This document shows positions 63,283 through 64,000 of a stretch of 64,000 bases of DNA, one piece after another. Below the pieces are notes generated by a model that saw only the letters and a list, made by a program, of their open reading frames with translations, was not told the origin of the DNA and did not search any database. Position numbers and translations under genes: made by a program. Positions within the stretch are counted from its first letter, which is position 1. The number at the start of each line of letters is the position of its first letter. Source of the DNA: Streptomyces sp. YIM 130001 (GTDB lineage Bacteria > Actinomycetota > Actinomycetes > Streptomycetales > Streptomycetaceae); NCBI RefSeq assembly GCF_003574445.1, contig NZ_KZ984555.1, forward strand, positions 1 to 64,000, written 5' to 3'.

Positions 63283-64000
63283 ATGACGCAGACGACGCAT
63301 GAGTTCGATCGCGCGGACGACGTGCGCGCGGCGCTGGCCGACCCCGCGCTCGCCCCGGAGCTCCCGGCCACCGACGGCGGCGAGACCGGTGCGAGTGTCG
63401 GCTGGCTGCGCGCCACCGCGGCCCGGTTCAGCACCGGTGCGGCGCATCGCCGCAGGCGCGCCCTCGTCGAGGCCGAACTCGCCTCACTGGACGCTGACTT
63501 GCTACGCCGAGCCGCCACGGAAGCGCCGCCGGGCGACCTTCGCACCCGCGTAGTGCGCACCCTCGCCACGGCCCTCGGCATGCCGGATCCGGCGACGGTG
63601 GCCGAGGACGTCGTCGTGTCCCGTGCCTACTTCCGAGGCACCGACCCGGCCGCCGACGCGGCGGTGGAACGCCTGGTGCGCCTCCTCGCCCCGGAGGCCG
63701 CCGACGCGGACCCCCTCGAGTCCGGCGCCCAGCGCATCGGCCTCCTCGTCCAGGCGTGCGAGGCGACCGCCGCGCTCGTCGAGGCCGCGGACGCCGACAC
63801 CGACGCCGACGCCGACGCCGTGCCGCTCGCCCACGTACTCCGCCGGACTCCCCCGGTGCGGACCATGCGACGCCTCGCCACCCTCGCCACCCGGCTCGGC
63901 GGCCGCGACATCGCCGAGGGCGACCTGGTGCTCCTGGACGTGGCGACCGCCGGCCGCACGCACCCCGTACCGCTGGCCTTCGGCGCACCGCCGCGCGTCT
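63283..64000 (+). CDS. Cytochrome P450-like protein (cut by window end)
   Basis: The frame is open from ATG 63283 to the last base (239 residues). 'EFDRADDVRAALADPALAPELP' resembles the P450 N-terminal pattern, and 'TPPVRTMRRLATLATRLGGRDIAEGDLVLLDVATAGRTHPVPLAFGAPPR' matches the P450 stretch that precedes the haem loop. The loop Cys would lie just past the window. At 239 residues before the loop it is shorter than a normal P450 (about 350), so it is a reduced or degenerate member. Confidence 0.75.
   Translation, partial: MTQTTHEFDRADDVRAALADPALAPELPATDGGETGASVGWLRATAARFSTGAAHRRRRALVEAELASLDADLLRRAATEAPPGDLRTRVVRTLATALGMPDPATVAEDVVVSRAYFRGTDPAADAAVERLVRLLAPEAADADPLESGAQRIGLLVQACEATAALVEAADADTDADADAVPLAHVLRRTPPVRTMRRLATLATRLGGRDIAEGDLVLLDVATAGRTHPVPLAFGAPPRV

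Overview
The window is typical Streptomyces (or close actinomycete) chromosome. It is very GC-rich with strong third-position GC, uses many GTG starts, has 4-nt ATGA/GTGA overlaps, and carries actinomycete hallmarks: a conservon (cvnABCD), a KGD-type 2-oxoglutarate dehydrogenase, NiSOD with its SodX peptidase, an ECF41 sigma factor and an FxSxx-COOH RiPP locus. I see no tRNA, rRNA, CRISPR, insertion sequence or phage gene.

Layout. 1-2358 is the end of an FtsX/MacB-type permease. 2417-8867 (minus) is a conservon followed by a styrene/indole monooxygenase-like flavoprotein. 9236-14180 holds a PP2C-like protein, a MarR regulator, Lon protease with an HspR-type HAIR operator, and a GNAT. 14291-23947 is a catabolic cluster: a peptide/opine-type ABC transporter (five genes), two amidohydrolases and an FCD-type GntR regulator, with two similar palindromes in the divergent promoter region. 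24041-26252 holds two methyltransferase-fold genes and a TY-Chap-like protein. 26343-32359 is a two-component system, kgd/sucA and a perfect 24-bp-stem terminator.

32402-45891 (all minus) is the most interesting region. Eight genes run in one direction: a Trypco1/CU044_2847 protein, a trypsin-like protease with a VMAP-like C-terminal half, a MoxR AAA+ ATPase, a SAV_2336-type vWA-TPR protein, the precursor peptide FxsA (here ending YNSAL instead of FxSxx), the radical SAM maturase FxsB, an HExxH-type putative peptide beta-hydroxylase, and a TIR-STAND-TPR protein FxsT. It joins a cyclophane-RiPP pathway to a vWA-MoxR-VMAP-type conflict (immune or self/non-self) module with a protease and a TIR domain as candidate effectors. 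FxsA lies between two intergenic hairpins.

46147-49314 carries DUF6104, a DUF4097-PadR pair with repeated CGCGATAT operators, and an HTH-ClpN pair with tandem dyad operators over an apparently leaderless start. 49446-55068 has an MDR dehydrogenase, NADP malic enzyme and a polar amino acid ABC transporter; this part, with kgd and lon, is core chromosome. 55191-64000 holds a MerR/NmrA divergent pair with a 19-bp-spacer promoter, a methyltransferase, a CGNR regulator overlapping sodX tail to tail, sodN, a broken DinB gene, a TetR/EamA divergent pair with two operators, an AhpD-like/ECF41 sigma pair with an exact ECF41 promoter, and the start of a P450-like gene cut by the window end.

All functions are read from motifs and family resemblance; nothing was searched or computed beyond reading the sequence.
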